A DNA stretch of 64,000 nucleotides from positions 1-64,000 of the forward strand of contig NZ_JANZXA010000011.1 in assembly GCF_025153475.1 (NCBI RefSeq), in the 5' to 3' direction. Position 1 is the stretch's first letter. Each line of letters begins with the position of its first letter. The position numbers and the translations under genes are program-made. This stretch comes from Novosphingobium mangrovisedimenti. GTDB taxonomy: Bacteria; Pseudomonadota; Alphaproteobacteria; Sphingomonadales; Sphingomonadaceae. Shown in pieces: positions 27,082 through 35,415 of the stretch. The notes beneath the pieces were generated by a model. The model worked only from the letters and a program-made list of their open reading frames with translations. It was not told the DNA's origin and did no database searches.

Positions 27082-27576
27082 TCAGGCGCTGCGCAGGGCC
27101 TTCCAGCGCGCCGCGCCTTCTTCGCCGTAGAGGCGCACCACGTCCTTGCCCGAATAGAACTGCTCGAACTGCTCCGCGCCGTCGGTCACGGTGACCCAGG
27201 GCAGTTTGCTCTGCATGTAGATGTGCACGCCCGGCCGCACGGCGCTGGGGGCGTCGAGCGTGCCGGCGCGCACGAAACTGGCGGCCTCGCCTGCGGCGCC
27301 GTAGTGGCTCCAGACCGCGACCTTGCAGGTGGGGCAGCGCATGATGGCCTGTCCCTTGCCGCTGTCCGAGGGCGTGTCGATCCGTTCCGGCGCCTCGCCC
27401 AGAAGTTCGACGTGGACCGTCTCGATCAGGGCGTTGAGCGCGAAGGCCGAGCCGGTTTCGCGCTGGCACGAGCGGCAATGGCAGCAATGCACCACGACCG
27501 GATCGGCCAGCAGGCGGTAGCGGACCTTGCCGCAGGCGCAGCCGCCTTGCGGTCTTTCGGGCTGGGTGTCGGTCAT
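27082..27576 (-). CDS. GFA-family (CENP-V/GFA) zinc protein
   Basis: The 164-residue protein has the zinc-cysteine pattern of the glutathione-dependent formaldehyde-activating family: GGCACGKVRY, VVHCCHCRSCQRETGSAF and CPTCKVAVWSHYG. Some family members aid the glutathione-formaldehyde reaction, but most are uncharacterised. It lies next to three glutathione S-transferase genes on the same strand (gap 10 bases to the first), supporting a thiol-linked detoxification role. That role is inferred. Confidence 0.9.
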   Translation of the reverse strand: MTDTQPERPQGGCACGKVRYRLLADPVVVHCCHCRSCQRETGSAFALNALIETVHVELLGEAPERIDTPSDSGKGQAIMRCPTCKVAVWSHYGAAGEAASFVRAGTLDAPSAVRPGVHIYMQSKLPWVTVTDGAEQFEQFYSGKDVVRLYGEEGAARWKALRSA

Positions 27577-27586
27577 TGTCGTCTCC

Positions 27587-28255
27587 TCAATCGCGGTCGG
27601 GGGCTCCGGGCGGGAAATTCTGCCGATAGGGCCGCGCGTCTTCCACGCATTGCGCTACCGGAGGAAGGCGCAGCAGGTGCGTGCGCCAGCGGCGCAGGCG
27701 GGGGAAGGTCGCGGCGATCGGGTGAACCCAGTCGGCATAGAACAGCGCGGGCGCCGCGGAACATTCGATCAGCGTCACGTGATCGAGCGGCGGGTAGAAC
27801 TGCAGCCAGCCTTCCAGCCAGGCATAGACCCGTTCCAGCCGGTCGCGCGCTTCCCCGATGCGGGCCATGTCGGGATTTTCGGGCGCGCGCAGGTATTCGT
27901 CCACCACGTTCTGCATCGGGGCCATGACGTAGTTGTCGAACACCCGGTCGAGCATGCGCATGCCGGTCGCCGCGTCCGCGTCTGCCGGGATCAGCATTTC
28001 CGACGTGGTGTGATGGTTCGATACGTAGTCGATGATCGTGGTCGCCTCGAACAGCAGGTTCTCGCCGTCGCGCAGCACCGGGAACTTGCCCAGCGGGCCG
28101 GCGGACTGGACGACCGCGACGTTCTCGGGATGATCGGCATCGACGATGCGGAATTCGAAATCCACTTCGGCCGCGTAGAGCGCGATCAGGGCCTTCCACG
28201 TATAGGACGAGAAGGGGTGGCCGAACAGTTCCAGGCTCAAACGGTCTCTCCGCAT
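27587..28255 (-). CDS. Glutathione S-transferase family protein 1
   Basis: The 222-residue protein has an N-terminal thioredoxin-like domain (LELFGHPFSSYTWKALIAL, GKFPVLRDGE, LFEATTIIDYV) and an all-helical C-terminal domain. The position of the usual Ser/Tyr/Cys is occupied within HPFSSYTW, so a Ser may serve. Substrate unknown. It is part of a leftward run of GST-related genes with GFA downstream. Confidence 0.9.
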   Translation of the reverse strand: MRRDRLSLELFGHPFSSYTWKALIALYAAEVDFEFRIVDADHPENVAVVQSAGPLGKFPVLRDGENLLFEATTIIDYVSNHHTTSEMLIPADADAATGMRMLDRVFDNYVMAPMQNVVDEYLRAPENPDMARIGEARDRLERVYAWLEGWLQFYPPLDHVTLIECSAAPALFYADWVHPIAATFPRLRRWRTHLLRLPPVAQCVEDARPYRQNFPPGAPDRD

Positions 28256-28318
28256 CGTGCCGCCTCGATGGCGGCCATGTCCGTTATTGTCGTTGCCGCC
28301 GGCGCGTGCCGGAAGGCG

Positions 28319-28945
28319 CTATTTCCGCATCTCGGCGATCAGGGCGTTGTCGACCGCCTTGGCGGACTTGTAGGCCGCGCGTGCCTGGCAGCGTTCGGCA
28401 TAGCCGACGAAGGAGGGCAGGGGCGGCATGACGCCGAAGTTCAGTCCCCAGTCGACCGCACTGCCGACATAGACGTCGGCCATGGTGAACCGGCTTCCGC
28501 AGACCCAGTCGTTGCCGGCAAGGTGGCTGTCGAGCGTCGCCATCGTCCGGTCGAAGCTGCCCCAGCCCGCCATGCCTTCCTGCTCGGGGCTCGGTTCGAA
28601 CTTGAGGTTGCGCGAGGTGATCGCCTGTTCGACCGGGCCTGCGGCGAAGAATGTCCAGCGGTAGTAGTCGGCCATTTCCGCATCGCAGGGCAGAAGCTCG
28701 GCCTCGGGGTGCATCTCGGCGAGGTAGAGGCAGATTGCCGCAGCCTCGGTCACCACCCTGTCTCCGCCGTCGGCGTGGTGGACAAGCGTGGGCACCTTGC
28801 CCATCGGATTGGCGGCAAGCAGCGCGGCGGACTTGTTCGTCCAGTCGACCAGCGCCTGTTCGTAACGGGCGCCGGCTTCATGGAGAGCCCAGCGGGCGAT
28901 CTGCCCGCGCGACATCGGATTTGTGTAGAACGTGTAGTCAGCCAT
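28319..28945 (-). CDS. Glutathione S-transferase family protein 2
   Basis: The product has 208 residues from ATG 28945 (MADYTFYTNPMSRGQIARWAL), the natural start of the thioredoxin-like fold; an upstream ATG at 28999 adds 18 unlikely residues. Motifs are NPMGKVPTLVHHADG and VVTEAAAICLYLAE, then a helical domain with NDWVCGSRFTMADVYVGS. The SRGQIARW context suggests a Ser-type active site. It lies 63 bases ahead of the first GST gene. Confidence 0.9.
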   Translation of the reverse strand: MADYTFYTNPMSRGQIARWALHEAGARYEQALVDWTNKSAALLAANPMGKVPTLVHHADGGDRVVTEAAAICLYLAEMHPEAELLPCDAEMADYYRWTFFAAGPVEQAITSRNLKFEPSPEQEGMAGWGSFDRTMATLDSHLAGNDWVCGSRFTMADVYVGSAVDWGLNFGVMPPLPSFVGYAERCQARAAYKSAKAVDNALIAEMRK

Positions 28946-29085
28946 GGCCGGGGCTCTCGCAGAAATGTGGAACGTATTGGGAACGGCAATGGGCGTCAAC
29001 GATTCGCCATGGGCAGTTCATGCCGCATCGCGCGGCCGCTGAACATCGCCTGCGTCAGCCGCGCGCGCCTCTTCCGGCGGCTGTG

Positions 29086-29763
29086 TCAGCCTTCCTCGGC
29101 GGGGGCCGGCTTGCGGTATGCGGAAAGCTGGTCGGCAAGCGCGCGCTGGAAGGCTGGGCGGGCTTCCGCGCGGGACTTGTAGGCCGTGAGGGTGGGGAAA
29201 TTATCCAGGATGTCGGTGTGATTCAGGTTGCGCAGAACAGTGGTCATCATGATGTCGGCGATGGAAAATGGCCCTGCGAACCAGTCCTGCTGGCCCAGTG
29301 CCTTCTCGGTGCTCGCAAGCGACATCCGCGCCATCTTCACCGCCGAGGGGCGGGCATCCTTCGCCCACGGCTTGCCGGCCTGAAAGAAATCGAGGTTGAT
29401 GATCTGCATCAGCTTGGGTTCCACGCTGTTGAGCGCCGCGATCAGCCAGGTCGTCGCCGCCCAGCGTCCGGCCGGATCGCGCGGGAGCAGCCGCTCGTCC
29501 TGCTCGCCCAGGTAGAGCAGGATCGCGCCGCTTTCGAACAGGCGCTGATCGCCGTCGGTGAAGGCGGGGACCTGCCCATAGGGTTGCCAGTCCCGGTATC
29601 CATCCGACTTCGGCTTCATGGCGTCCAGGTATTGCGGGCAATAGTCGCGCCCGATTTCCTCCAGCGCCCAGCGCACCCGCAAGTCCCGTACCAGGCCGTG
29701 CGCCGGCGCGGGAATATTGTCGAAAGCCGTAATGACGGTGGCTGCGGTTTCGTTGATCGGCAT
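29086..29763 (-). CDS. Glutathione S-transferase family protein 3
   Basis: The 225-residue protein has an N-terminal domain starting VITAFDNIPAPAHGLVRDLRV (quoted in part), then QPYGQVPAFTDGD and LFESGAILLYLGEQD, and a C-terminal helical domain with DWFAGPFSIADIMMTTVLRN. Pairwise, the three GSTs look divergent rather than recent duplicates. It follows the truncated VOC gene after 12 bases, so both probably belong to one transcript controlled by the divergent HxlR gene. Confidence 0.9.
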   Translation of the reverse strand: MPINETAATVITAFDNIPAPAHGLVRDLRVRWALEEIGRDYCPQYLDAMKPKSDGYRDWQPYGQVPAFTDGDQRLFESGAILLYLGEQDERLLPRDPAGRWAATTWLIAALNSVEPKLMQIINLDFFQAGKPWAKDARPSAVKMARMSLASTEKALGQQDWFAGPFSIADIMMTTVLRNLNHTDILDNFPTLTAYKSRAEARPAFQRALADQLSAYRKPAPAEEG

Positions 29764-29775
29764 GGGGTATCTCCT

Positions 29776-29922
29776 TCAGGCTGCTGCTTCGGCGGGGGGC
29801 TCGCCAGAGGCGGTGGTGCCATCGCTGAACTGCGGATTGTTCACGAGACCCAGCGCCATGCAGAAGGCCTTGGCCCGGGCTAGATCGGCAACCGGCAGGT
29901 TTGCGAAAATCATTCGACTCAT
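29776..29922 (-). pseudogene. Truncated VOC (glyoxalase-like) gene remnant
   Basis: A 48-codon frame opens with ATG 29922 and GGGAG upstream, and reads MSRMIFANLPVADLARAKAF, then ALGLVNNPQFSDG. This is the first beta-alpha unit of the glyoxalase/bleomycin-resistance superfamily. It then goes straight to a short tail (TTASGEPPAEAAA) and a stop. Family members have about 120-140 residues, so some 80-90 residues are missing. The intact start signals and in-frame tail suggest an internal deletion rather than random decay. It probably no longer makes a functional enzyme. Confidence 0.75.
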
Positions 29923-29995
29923 GTCGCTTCTCCCTTTCACCTTCGCCGCGAATCGATCTTGCCTGACGGTGCCATGCGAGTTACAAAAAACAACC

Positions 29996-30694
29996 ATGAA
30001 GTTTAAAAAAGAAACTAGGTCGGGTCGGGCCGTGCACGGCAAGTGGTATGGCGATGCCTGCGCCGTGGCGTTCGGCATGGAACTGATCGGTGAGCGCTGG
30101 ACGCTGCTGGTCATTCGAGAGCTTATGCTGGGCGGGCGGCGTTTCAGCGATATTCGCGCCAGCCTGCCCGGCCTCAGTGCCAAGACGCTTACCGAACGGC
30201 TGGAAACCCTGCAGGACCTGGGCATCGTCGAGCGCGCTTACCTACCGCCGCCGGTTTCGGCGCAGGTCTATCAGCTTACCGAATGGGGCAGGGGGCTGGA
30301 GCCGGCGCTGCAGGAACTCGGCCGCTGGGCACTGCGCTCCCCGCTGCACGATCCGGGGCTGTTGCTCACGCCCGTTTCGCTGATGCTGTCGCTGCGCACC
30401 ATGCTTGATCCTTCAAGAATCGGCGATCTGGAGCTGTGGGTTGCGCTCGACGTGGGCGATGAGCACTTCGCCGGGCGTCTGCGGCGGGGCGAGCTGTCGA
30501 TCCATCCCGCCGGCGATGGGGTAATGTCTCCCGACTTGCGCTTCAGCGCGCCCGGCGCGTCGGACTTCCTGCCGGTTTTCTACGGAAAACGGAGCCCGGA
30601 AGAGGCCGGAGGGCGCCTGAAGATCGAGGGTGATCCCGCGCTGGCACAGCGCTTCATCGATCTCTTCGTCCTTCCGCCCAAGTGGGGTTCGTGA
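29996..30694 (+). CDS. HxlR-family winged-helix transcriptional regulator
   Basis: The product has 232 residues from ATG 29996. Residues about 20-115 are an HxlR winged helix (CAVAFGMELIGERWTLLVIREL, GGRRFSDIRASLPGLSAKTL, YQLTEWGRGLEPAL), followed by a C-terminal extension of about 110 residues that is absent from minimal HxlR proteins and has an SCP2-like feel (FAGRLRRGELSIHPAGDG). HxlR regulators often sense aldehydes or oxidants. It is divergent from the VOC/GST run across a 73-base gap that includes an A/T-rich stretch, the probable operator region. Confidence 0.88.
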   Translation: MKFKKETRSGRAVHGKWYGDACAVAFGMELIGERWTLLVIRELMLGGRRFSDIRASLPGLSAKTLTERLETLQDLGIVERAYLPPPVSAQVYQLTEWGRGLEPALQELGRWALRSPLHDPGLLLTPVSLMLSLRTMLDPSRIGDLELWVALDVGDEHFAGRLRRGELSIHPAGDGVMSPDLRFSAPGASDFLPVFYGKRSPEEAGGRLKIEGDPALAQRFIDLFVLPPKWGS

Positions 30695-30744
30695 CCGCAA
30701 AGCTTATTGCGGTGCAGCGCCGCGTCCTTTAGGCGGTATCCGCG

Positions 30745-31737
30745 ATGACTGACTCTGTGAACACCAAGGCCGAAAACCGCGACGCCACCGTGCTGGCCGC
30801 GCCCGACATCGAACTCGACGTGCGCGAGACCTTCGGGATCGACATCGACATGAAGGTGCCCGCCTTCTCGGTGGCCGACGAGCGCGTGCCCGATCTCGAC
30901 GAGACCTATGTTTTCGATCCCGACACCACGCTGGCGATCCTTGCGGGCTTTGCCTACAACCGCCGCGTGATGGTGCAGGGCTATCACGGCACCGGCAAGT
31001 CGACCCACATCGAGCAGGTCGCCGCCCGCTTGAAATGGCCGTGCATCCGCATCAACCTCGACGCGCACATCAGCCGCATCGACCTGATCGGGCGCGACGC
31101 GATCGTGCTGCGCGACGGACTGCAGGTCACCGAATTCCGCGAAGGCCTGCTGCCCTGGGCGCTGCAGCACCCGGTTGCCCTGGTGTTCGACGAATACGAC
31201 GCCGGCCGCCCGGACGTGATGTTCGTGATCCAGCGCATTCTGGAGACCGAGGGCAAGCTGACCCTGCTCGACCAGAACCGCGTGATTCGCCCGGACAAGA
31301 ACTTCCGCCTCTTCGCCACCGCCAACACGGTGGGCCTCGGCGATACCTCGGGCCTCTATCACGGCACCCAGCAGATCAACCAGGGCCAGATGGACCGCTG
31401 GAACTTGGTCGTCGGCCTCAACTACCTGCCGGCCGAGACCGAGGTGGCCATCGTCACCGCGAAGGTGCCTCAGATCGACGAAGCCACCATCACCCAGATG
31501 GTGCAGGTCGCCGACTTCTCGCGCCAGGGCTTCATGAACGGCGACATCTCGACCGTGATGAGCCCGCGCACGGTGATCACCTGGGCGCAGAACGCCGCGA
31601 TCTTCAAGGACGTGGGCTTCGCCTTCCGCCTTTCGTTCCTCAACAAGTGCGACGAGACCGAGCGCATGCTGGTGGCCGAATACTATCAGCGCGTGTTTGG
31701 GACGGACCTGCCGGAGAGCGTTGTCGGCAAGGCTTGA
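30745..31737 (+). CDS. cobS: Cobaltochelatase AAA+ subunit CobS
   Basis: The 330-residue AAA+ ATPase has Walker A (GYHGTGKST, residues 79-87), Walker B (ALVFDEYD) and the CobS-typical ends [19 protein letters not shown] and [22 protein letters not shown]. With CobT and CobN it inserts Co2+ into hydrogenobyrinic diamide on the aerobic B12 route. CobT normally follows directly; here a convergent sulfatase-like gene begins 22 bases after the stop and no cobT is present to the right edge. The B12-dependent mutase at 50815 would use the product. Confidence 0.95.
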   Translation: MTDSVNTKAENRDATVLAAPDIELDVRETFGIDIDMKVPAFSVADERVPDLDETYVFDPDTTLAILAGFAYNRRVMVQGYHGTGKSTHIEQVAARLKWPCIRINLDAHISRIDLIGRDAIVLRDGLQVTEFREGLLPWALQHPVALVFDEYDAGRPDVMFVIQRILETEGKLTLLDQNRVIRPDKNFRLFATANTVGLGDTSGLYHGTQQINQGQMDRWNLVVGLNYLPAETEVAIVTAKVPQIDEATITQMVQVADFSRQGFMNGDISTVMSPRTVITWAQNAAIFKDVGFAFRLSFLNKCDETERMLVAEYYQRVFGTDLPESVVGKA

Positions 31738-31759
31738 AGGGGCGCCGACTGCCCCCTGT

Positions 31760-33088
31760 TCAGGACTGCGCGTCCGTTCTTGCCTTGAGGTAAATCCAGG
31801 GGACGTGCCCTTGATCGAAGCGCCCGTTGAGGGTGCGATCGAACAGCGGTGGCTTGTGGTCGCCGACGATAAGGATGTCGGTTGGCGGCAGGTCCGGTGA
31901 CATGGCCAGGCGGGAAATCTTGTCCGCAAGGACGTGGTGCAACTGGAACAGGCGGCACAGCATGGGATAATCGCTCCGCCACTGTGCCGTTCCGATGGAA
32001 CAGTGATCGGTGCCGAGCGCCCCGTTCTCCACGATGGGCAAATGGGTGTTGAGCGTCAGCCAGTAGACAAACTGCGGCTTTTTGGCCCTGGCGAGCTTTT
32101 GGACAATCATCGGCGGTATGTCGGCATCGCAGGCGCCCGGAAACACACCGGGACAGGACCGGGCACCGGCGCGAAGCAGTTCGTCGGCAAAGATCATGTG
32201 CTCGAAGCCGATCTTCGGATACCACGTGTTTCGCTCGAACATTTCGCTGGTGAAGCTGTGCATGGCCGTGGTTTCGTACCCGGCATCCCGAAAGCGCCCC
32301 GGAAGGCAATCGGCCTTCGCGAAGTCGAAACTGCTGTAATGCGCCCAGATGGTGCATAACTCACGCAGTGTGCCGTTAGTCGTGGAGCCGAAGTATTCGG
32401 TCTTTCCATGGCTGACATCGTATCTTTCACGCCATTCAGGGCGGTCCCAGTCAGCGGCGAACAGTGCCTTGCCCTCGGGCATCGCCGGTGCCCCCAGAGA
32501 CTCCACGACAATCAGCAGGACATTGTGCGGATGCTTGATGTCAGGAGACAGGCCGACTTGCCATGCCGCGGAATGGACCGGAATCTCGTCGTCCGGCAGC
32601 GTGCGATGCGATTTGCGGGCATCGAAGGCAAAGGCGCCATCCAGATTGATGAAGAGCCCGATCGCCACGGCCGCATAGAGGAACTGGCTCTTGCCCGTGA
32701 AGCGCGGTACGCGCGGGGCGAAGTACATGGCCGCCAATATGTTTGCCAGAACGACAACGCCCGCCAGTGCGTATACGGGTGATTGCAGGGGGCGCACGTC
32801 GAGCAGGAACTGCCGTATGAGGCTGAAGTTGAGCGGCGGGATGGAAAAGAGCTGGCACACGTAGAGCACGGTTACGAACACGACGATCCCCGCAGCGCCG
32901 ATGGCACGTGCCGCGCGCCATGGCAGGTGCGATATTGTCAGGGCCAGCATGCCCGACAACATCCAGCTCGCCTGCATAGGGATGCCAAGGATGCCCCACA
33001 TCAGCATGACTGTCAGGTTGGGCAGTAGCAGCCAGAACGCAAGCCAACGGAAGGGAATGTCCAAGTGAGCTTTCCGCTCTTCGGGCAC
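31760..33088 (-). CDS. Membrane-anchored sulfatase/phosphoethanolamine-transferase-like enzyme
   Basis: The 442-residue protein starts at GTG 33088 (AGGAC upstream). The first about 170 residues hold four or five membrane helices, and the rest is a periplasmic alkaline-phosphatase-superfamily domain. Metal and nucleophile motifs are LIVVESLGAP, the Thr of STTNGTLRELC, WLTLNTHLP and VGDHKPPLF. This matches phosphoethanolamine or phosphoglycerol transferases of the lipid A/LTA-synthase type rather than true sulfatases. The acceptor is unknown. It converges on cobS and may have displaced cobT. Confidence 0.85.
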   Translation of the reverse strand: MPEERKAHLDIPFRWLAFWLLLPNLTVMLMWGILGIPMQASWMLSGMLALTISHLPWRAARAIGAAGIVVFVTVLYVCQLFSIPPLNFSLIRQFLLDVRPLQSPVYALAGVVVLANILAAMYFAPRVPRFTGKSQFLYAAVAIGLFINLDGAFAFDARKSHRTLPDDEIPVHSAAWQVGLSPDIKHPHNVLLIVVESLGAPAMPEGKALFAADWDRPEWRERYDVSHGKTEYFGSTTNGTLRELCTIWAHYSSFDFAKADCLPGRFRDAGYETTAMHSFTSEMFERNTWYPKIGFEHMIFADELLRAGARSCPGVFPGACDADIPPMIVQKLARAKKPQFVYWLTLNTHLPIVENGALGTDHCSIGTAQWRSDYPMLCRLFQLHHVLADKISRLAMSPDLPPTDILIVGDHKPPLFDRTLNGRFDQGHVPWIYLKARTDAQS

Positions 33089-33280
33089 TGGTTGTTTTGT
33101 CCTGAGTTTTCGGGGGAGTAAGCTCAGGTATTTTCCACGGGCAAATTTTGGCAGTTAAAAATTTGACATCGGTTACTGCAAGAAAGCTCGCCGATCCTTG
33201 ATCTCTTGTTTCAAGGAGGAAGTGTCGAAGTACGGATTTCTCATTTTCCTACAGACCCGGGACTCCGCTATCCTTCCGGC

Positions 33281-33679
33281 ATGCCCCACACCAGCAGCAC
33301 CCGTCCGCCCCGCCGTTCCAACGCAGAGTACCGCTGGAGCCGGCCCCGCATCCACCTGTTCCTGCGCGCGCTGGCGGCCGGCGGGTCGGTCGCGGCGGCA
33401 GCGCGGGTGGTGGGGGTGAGCCGACAGTCGGCCTATCGCCTGCGCCGCCGCCTCGGGCCGGACTTCGCCGCGGTGTGGGAGGAGGGGCTGCAGATCGGCG
33501 CGGAGATGCGGCAGGCCGGGCTACGCTACGACGCGCAAGGTGACACTTGGGTGCCGCAAGGTGACAGGCAGCCTGCGCAAAGTGACACATTTTCTAGGCA
33601 AGGTGACACTGCGAGCCCCAAGGTGACAGGTTTCTCCTCTGGACCGTGTCACCTGTGTCAACCGGGTGTCACCTTGTGA
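33281..33679 (+). CDS. Small helix-turn-helix protein ending in repeats
   Basis: The 132-residue product starts at ATG 33281. An Arg-rich N-terminus leads to a predicted HTH (LRALAAGGSVAAAARVVGVS, then RQSAYRLRRRLGPDFAAVWEEG). From about residue 86 the chain is a heptad tail QGDTWVP-QGDRQPA-QSDTFSR-QGDTASP that comes from the 21-bp DNA repeats listed separately, and it ends CHLCQPGVTL. I recognise the HTH type from small sphingomonad proteins of unknown function. The tail is probably a consequence of the DNA array rather than a protein domain. Self-binding to the array is an attractive but untested idea. Confidence 0.65.
   Translation: MPHTSSTRPPRRSNAEYRWSRPRIHLFLRALAAGGSVAAAARVVGVSRQSAYRLRRRLGPDFAAVWEEGLQIGAEMRQAGLRYDAQGDTWVPQGDRQPAQSDTFSRQGDTASPKVTGFSSGPCHLCQPGVTL
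33537..33675. repeat. Iteron-like array of AAGGTGACA decamers
   Basis: Five direct copies of AAGGTGACA(C/G) (one with A in position 3) begin at 33537, 33558, 33579, 33600 and 33620, so the spacing is 21, 21, 21 and 20 bases. Two inverted copies, GTGTCACCTG (33646-33655) and GTGTCACCTT (33666-33675), are 20 bases apart. The spacing is two helical turns, placing all sites on one DNA face. The array lies in the 3' end of the HTH gene and ends just before its TGA. Confidence 0.85.
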
Positions 33680-33699
33680 GGGGGCACTTTACCCTTCCG

Positions 33700-33830
33700 C
33701 TTCGTCATCGCGAGGCCGCAGGGTGAAGCCTGTCCTGAGCGGCTGCTGCAAGCAGCCAGCCGAAGGGCAATCCAGGGCGGTTACGCACGCTCTTGATTGC
33801 CGCGCGGCTTCGCCGCTCGCAATGACGAAG
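33700..33830. repeat. Dispersed palindromic repeat, copy 1
   Basis: The ends CTTCGTCATCGCGAG (33700-33714) and CTCGCAATGACGAAG (33816-33830) are inverted repeats with one mismatch. The interior has GGCAATCCAGGGCGG at 33766-33780, shared exactly with copy 2 at 35288-35302. It fills the gap between the HTH gene and truA together with a few unassigned bases on either side. Confidence 0.8.
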
Positions 33831-33881
33831 AATTACCGGAAGACCCCAACCCCGTTCGTGCCGAGCGAAATGGGGGCGATT

Positions 33882-34628
33882 TCAGCCTGTCGGATAGACC
33901 GCCCGCACGAAATAGAGCCCGTCGGGCGGGGCGTTGAGGCCAAGGGCCTGCCGGTCGCGCGCTTCCAGCGCCTCGCGCACCTGCTCCTCACGCCAGCGGC
34001 CCATGCCCACCATGGCAAGGCAGCCGGTCATCGAGCGGACCTGATGGTGGAGGTAGCTGCGCGCCTCGGTCTCGATCAACACGTGTTCGCCCTCGCGGCG
34101 CACGTCGAGCCGGTCGAGCGTCTTCAAGGGGCTCTGCGCCTGGCAGTGGACCGAGCGGAAGGTGGTGAAGTCGTGCCGCCCGACGAGGAACTGTGCGGCG
34201 CGGTGCATGGCCGCTTCGTCGAGCGGCTTGGCGACTTGCCAGGCCTTGCCGTGTTCCAGCGTCAGCGGTGCGCGGCGGTTGACGATGCGGTAGATATAGG
34301 CGCGGCCGACGCAGGAAAAGCGGGCATGCCAGTCGTCCGGCACTTCCTCGCAGGCAGTCACCGCCACCGGGTGCGGGCGCATCCGGGCATTGAGCGCTTC
34401 CATCAGGCGGAAGGGGGAGAAGCTCTTCTCGACGTCGATATGGGCGCGCATGGCGAGGGCGTGGACGCCGGTGTCGGTGCGACCGGCAGCGTGCATGCGC
34501 ACGTCCTCTCCGGTCACGGCATGGGCGGCATCCTCGACCGTCTGCTGTACCGAGGGGCCATGCGCCTGACGCTGCAGGCCCATGAACGGGCTGCCGTCGA
34601 ATTCGAGAGTGAGGGCGAAACGGGTCAT
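33882..34628 (-). CDS. truA: tRNA pseudouridine(38-40) synthase
   Basis: The 248-residue protein has the TruA active-site motif [11 protein letters not shown] with the catalytic Asp, plus [14 protein letters not shown] at the start and [21 protein letters not shown] and [10 protein letters not shown] later. It modifies uridines in the anticodon arm. It usually follows fmt in this group, but here a rightward cupin gene and a repeat lie between fmt and truA. Confidence 0.96.
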   Translation of the reverse strand: MTRFALTLEFDGSPFMGLQRQAHGPSVQQTVEDAAHAVTGEDVRMHAAGRTDTGVHALAMRAHIDVEKSFSPFRLMEALNARMRPHPVAVTACEEVPDDWHARFSCVGRAYIYRIVNRRAPLTLEHGKAWQVAKPLDEAAMHRAAQFLVGRHDFTTFRSVHCQAQSPLKTLDRLDVRREGEHVLIETEARSYLHHQVRSMTGCLAMVGMGRWREEQVREALEARDRQALGLNAPPDGLYFVRAVYPTG

Positions 34629-34726
34629 TTCGCTCAGCCGATACAGGACTGGCGCGCCGGTGCAAACGGCTTGGCCGCGCCGCGCCGCGATGGCACCATG
34701 CCGGCACTACCGGGAAAGGATGCTGG

Positions 34727-35257
34727 ATGAGTAAGAGCGACACCCAGGCACCGCGCTTCGAGATCTTCCGCGGCGCCGATGCACCCAGCCTCGAGGAATG
34801 CGGCTGCATGACCTACGAGGGCGAGGCGCCGAACCTCGCGGCGATGCAGCCGAAGTTCGCCGCGGCAACGCAGGCGCGGGGCGAACAGGCCGAAGTGCCC
34901 TATCGCCGCCCGAACATGAGTCTGGCGCGGCTGTGGTTCAAGAGCGGCTTTCCGCTGCCGCTGCACTCGCACGATTGCGACTGCCTGTACTACATCGTCG
35001 CGGGCTCGGTGCAGATCGGCAGCGAGACGCTGGGCGCGGGCGACGGCTTCTTCGTCGGAACTGACGTGCCCTATACTTACACCGCCGGGCCGGAAGGCGT
35101 GGAAATCCTCGAATTCCGCAATGCCGACACCTTCAATATCAAGGTGAAGGACAAGCCGATGGCGGCCTGGGAAAAGACCGTCGAGGTCATGCGCGAGGCC
35201 AGCAGCCGCTGGGCCGACGAGCCTCCGCCAGTGCGCAAGATGCCGGAGAAGGCGTGA
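34727..35257 (+). CDS. Cupin-domain protein
   Basis: The 176-residue protein has one cupin barrel, roughly residues 60-130, with the metal motif in PLPLHSHDCDCLYYIVAGS and the second half DGFFVGTDVPYTYTAG. The C-terminus is helical (AWEKTVEVMREASSRWAD). The product cannot be named further, as cupins serve as dioxygenases, isomerases or sensors. It stands alone, opposite in strand to its neighbours and between two copies of the dispersed repeat, suggesting insertion between fmt and truA. Confidence 0.8.
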   Translation: MSKSDTQAPRFEIFRGADAPSLEECGCMTYEGEAPNLAAMQPKFAAATQARGEQAEVPYRRPNMSLARLWFKSGFPLPLHSHDCDCLYYIVAGSVQIGSETLGAGDGFFVGTDVPYTYTAGPEGVEILEFRNADTFNIKVKDKPMAAWEKTVEVMREASSRWADEPPPVRKMPEKA

Positions 35258-35264
35258 TCGGACA

Positions 35265-35351
35265 CTTCGTCATTGCAAGCGAAGCGAGGCAATCCAGGGC
35301 GGCGCCTGGCGCTCTGGATTGCTGGGCCCTATGGGCCTCGCAATGACGAGG
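35265..35351. repeat. Dispersed palindromic repeat, copy 2
   Basis: CTTCGTCATTGC (35265-35276) and the inverted CTCGCAATGACGA (35337-35349) bound this copy. GGCAATCCAGGGCGG at 35288-35302 is identical to copy 1, and CTCTGGATTGC at 35312-35322 is its partial inverse. It lies between the cupin stop and the convergent fmt stop and could act as a bidirectional transcription end. Confidence 0.8.
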
Positions 35352-35415
35352 AAGAGCGGACTATGCTTTCTTCGCGCGAGGCGAACGGGAAGGTTTTGCG
35401 CCTGCTCGGGATCGC

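Noticed and set aside
33537..33675. CRISPR array
   Set aside because: Units are only 10 conserved bases at 20-21 base spacing, include inverted copies, and lie inside a coding frame; there are no spacers of usual length or cas genes.
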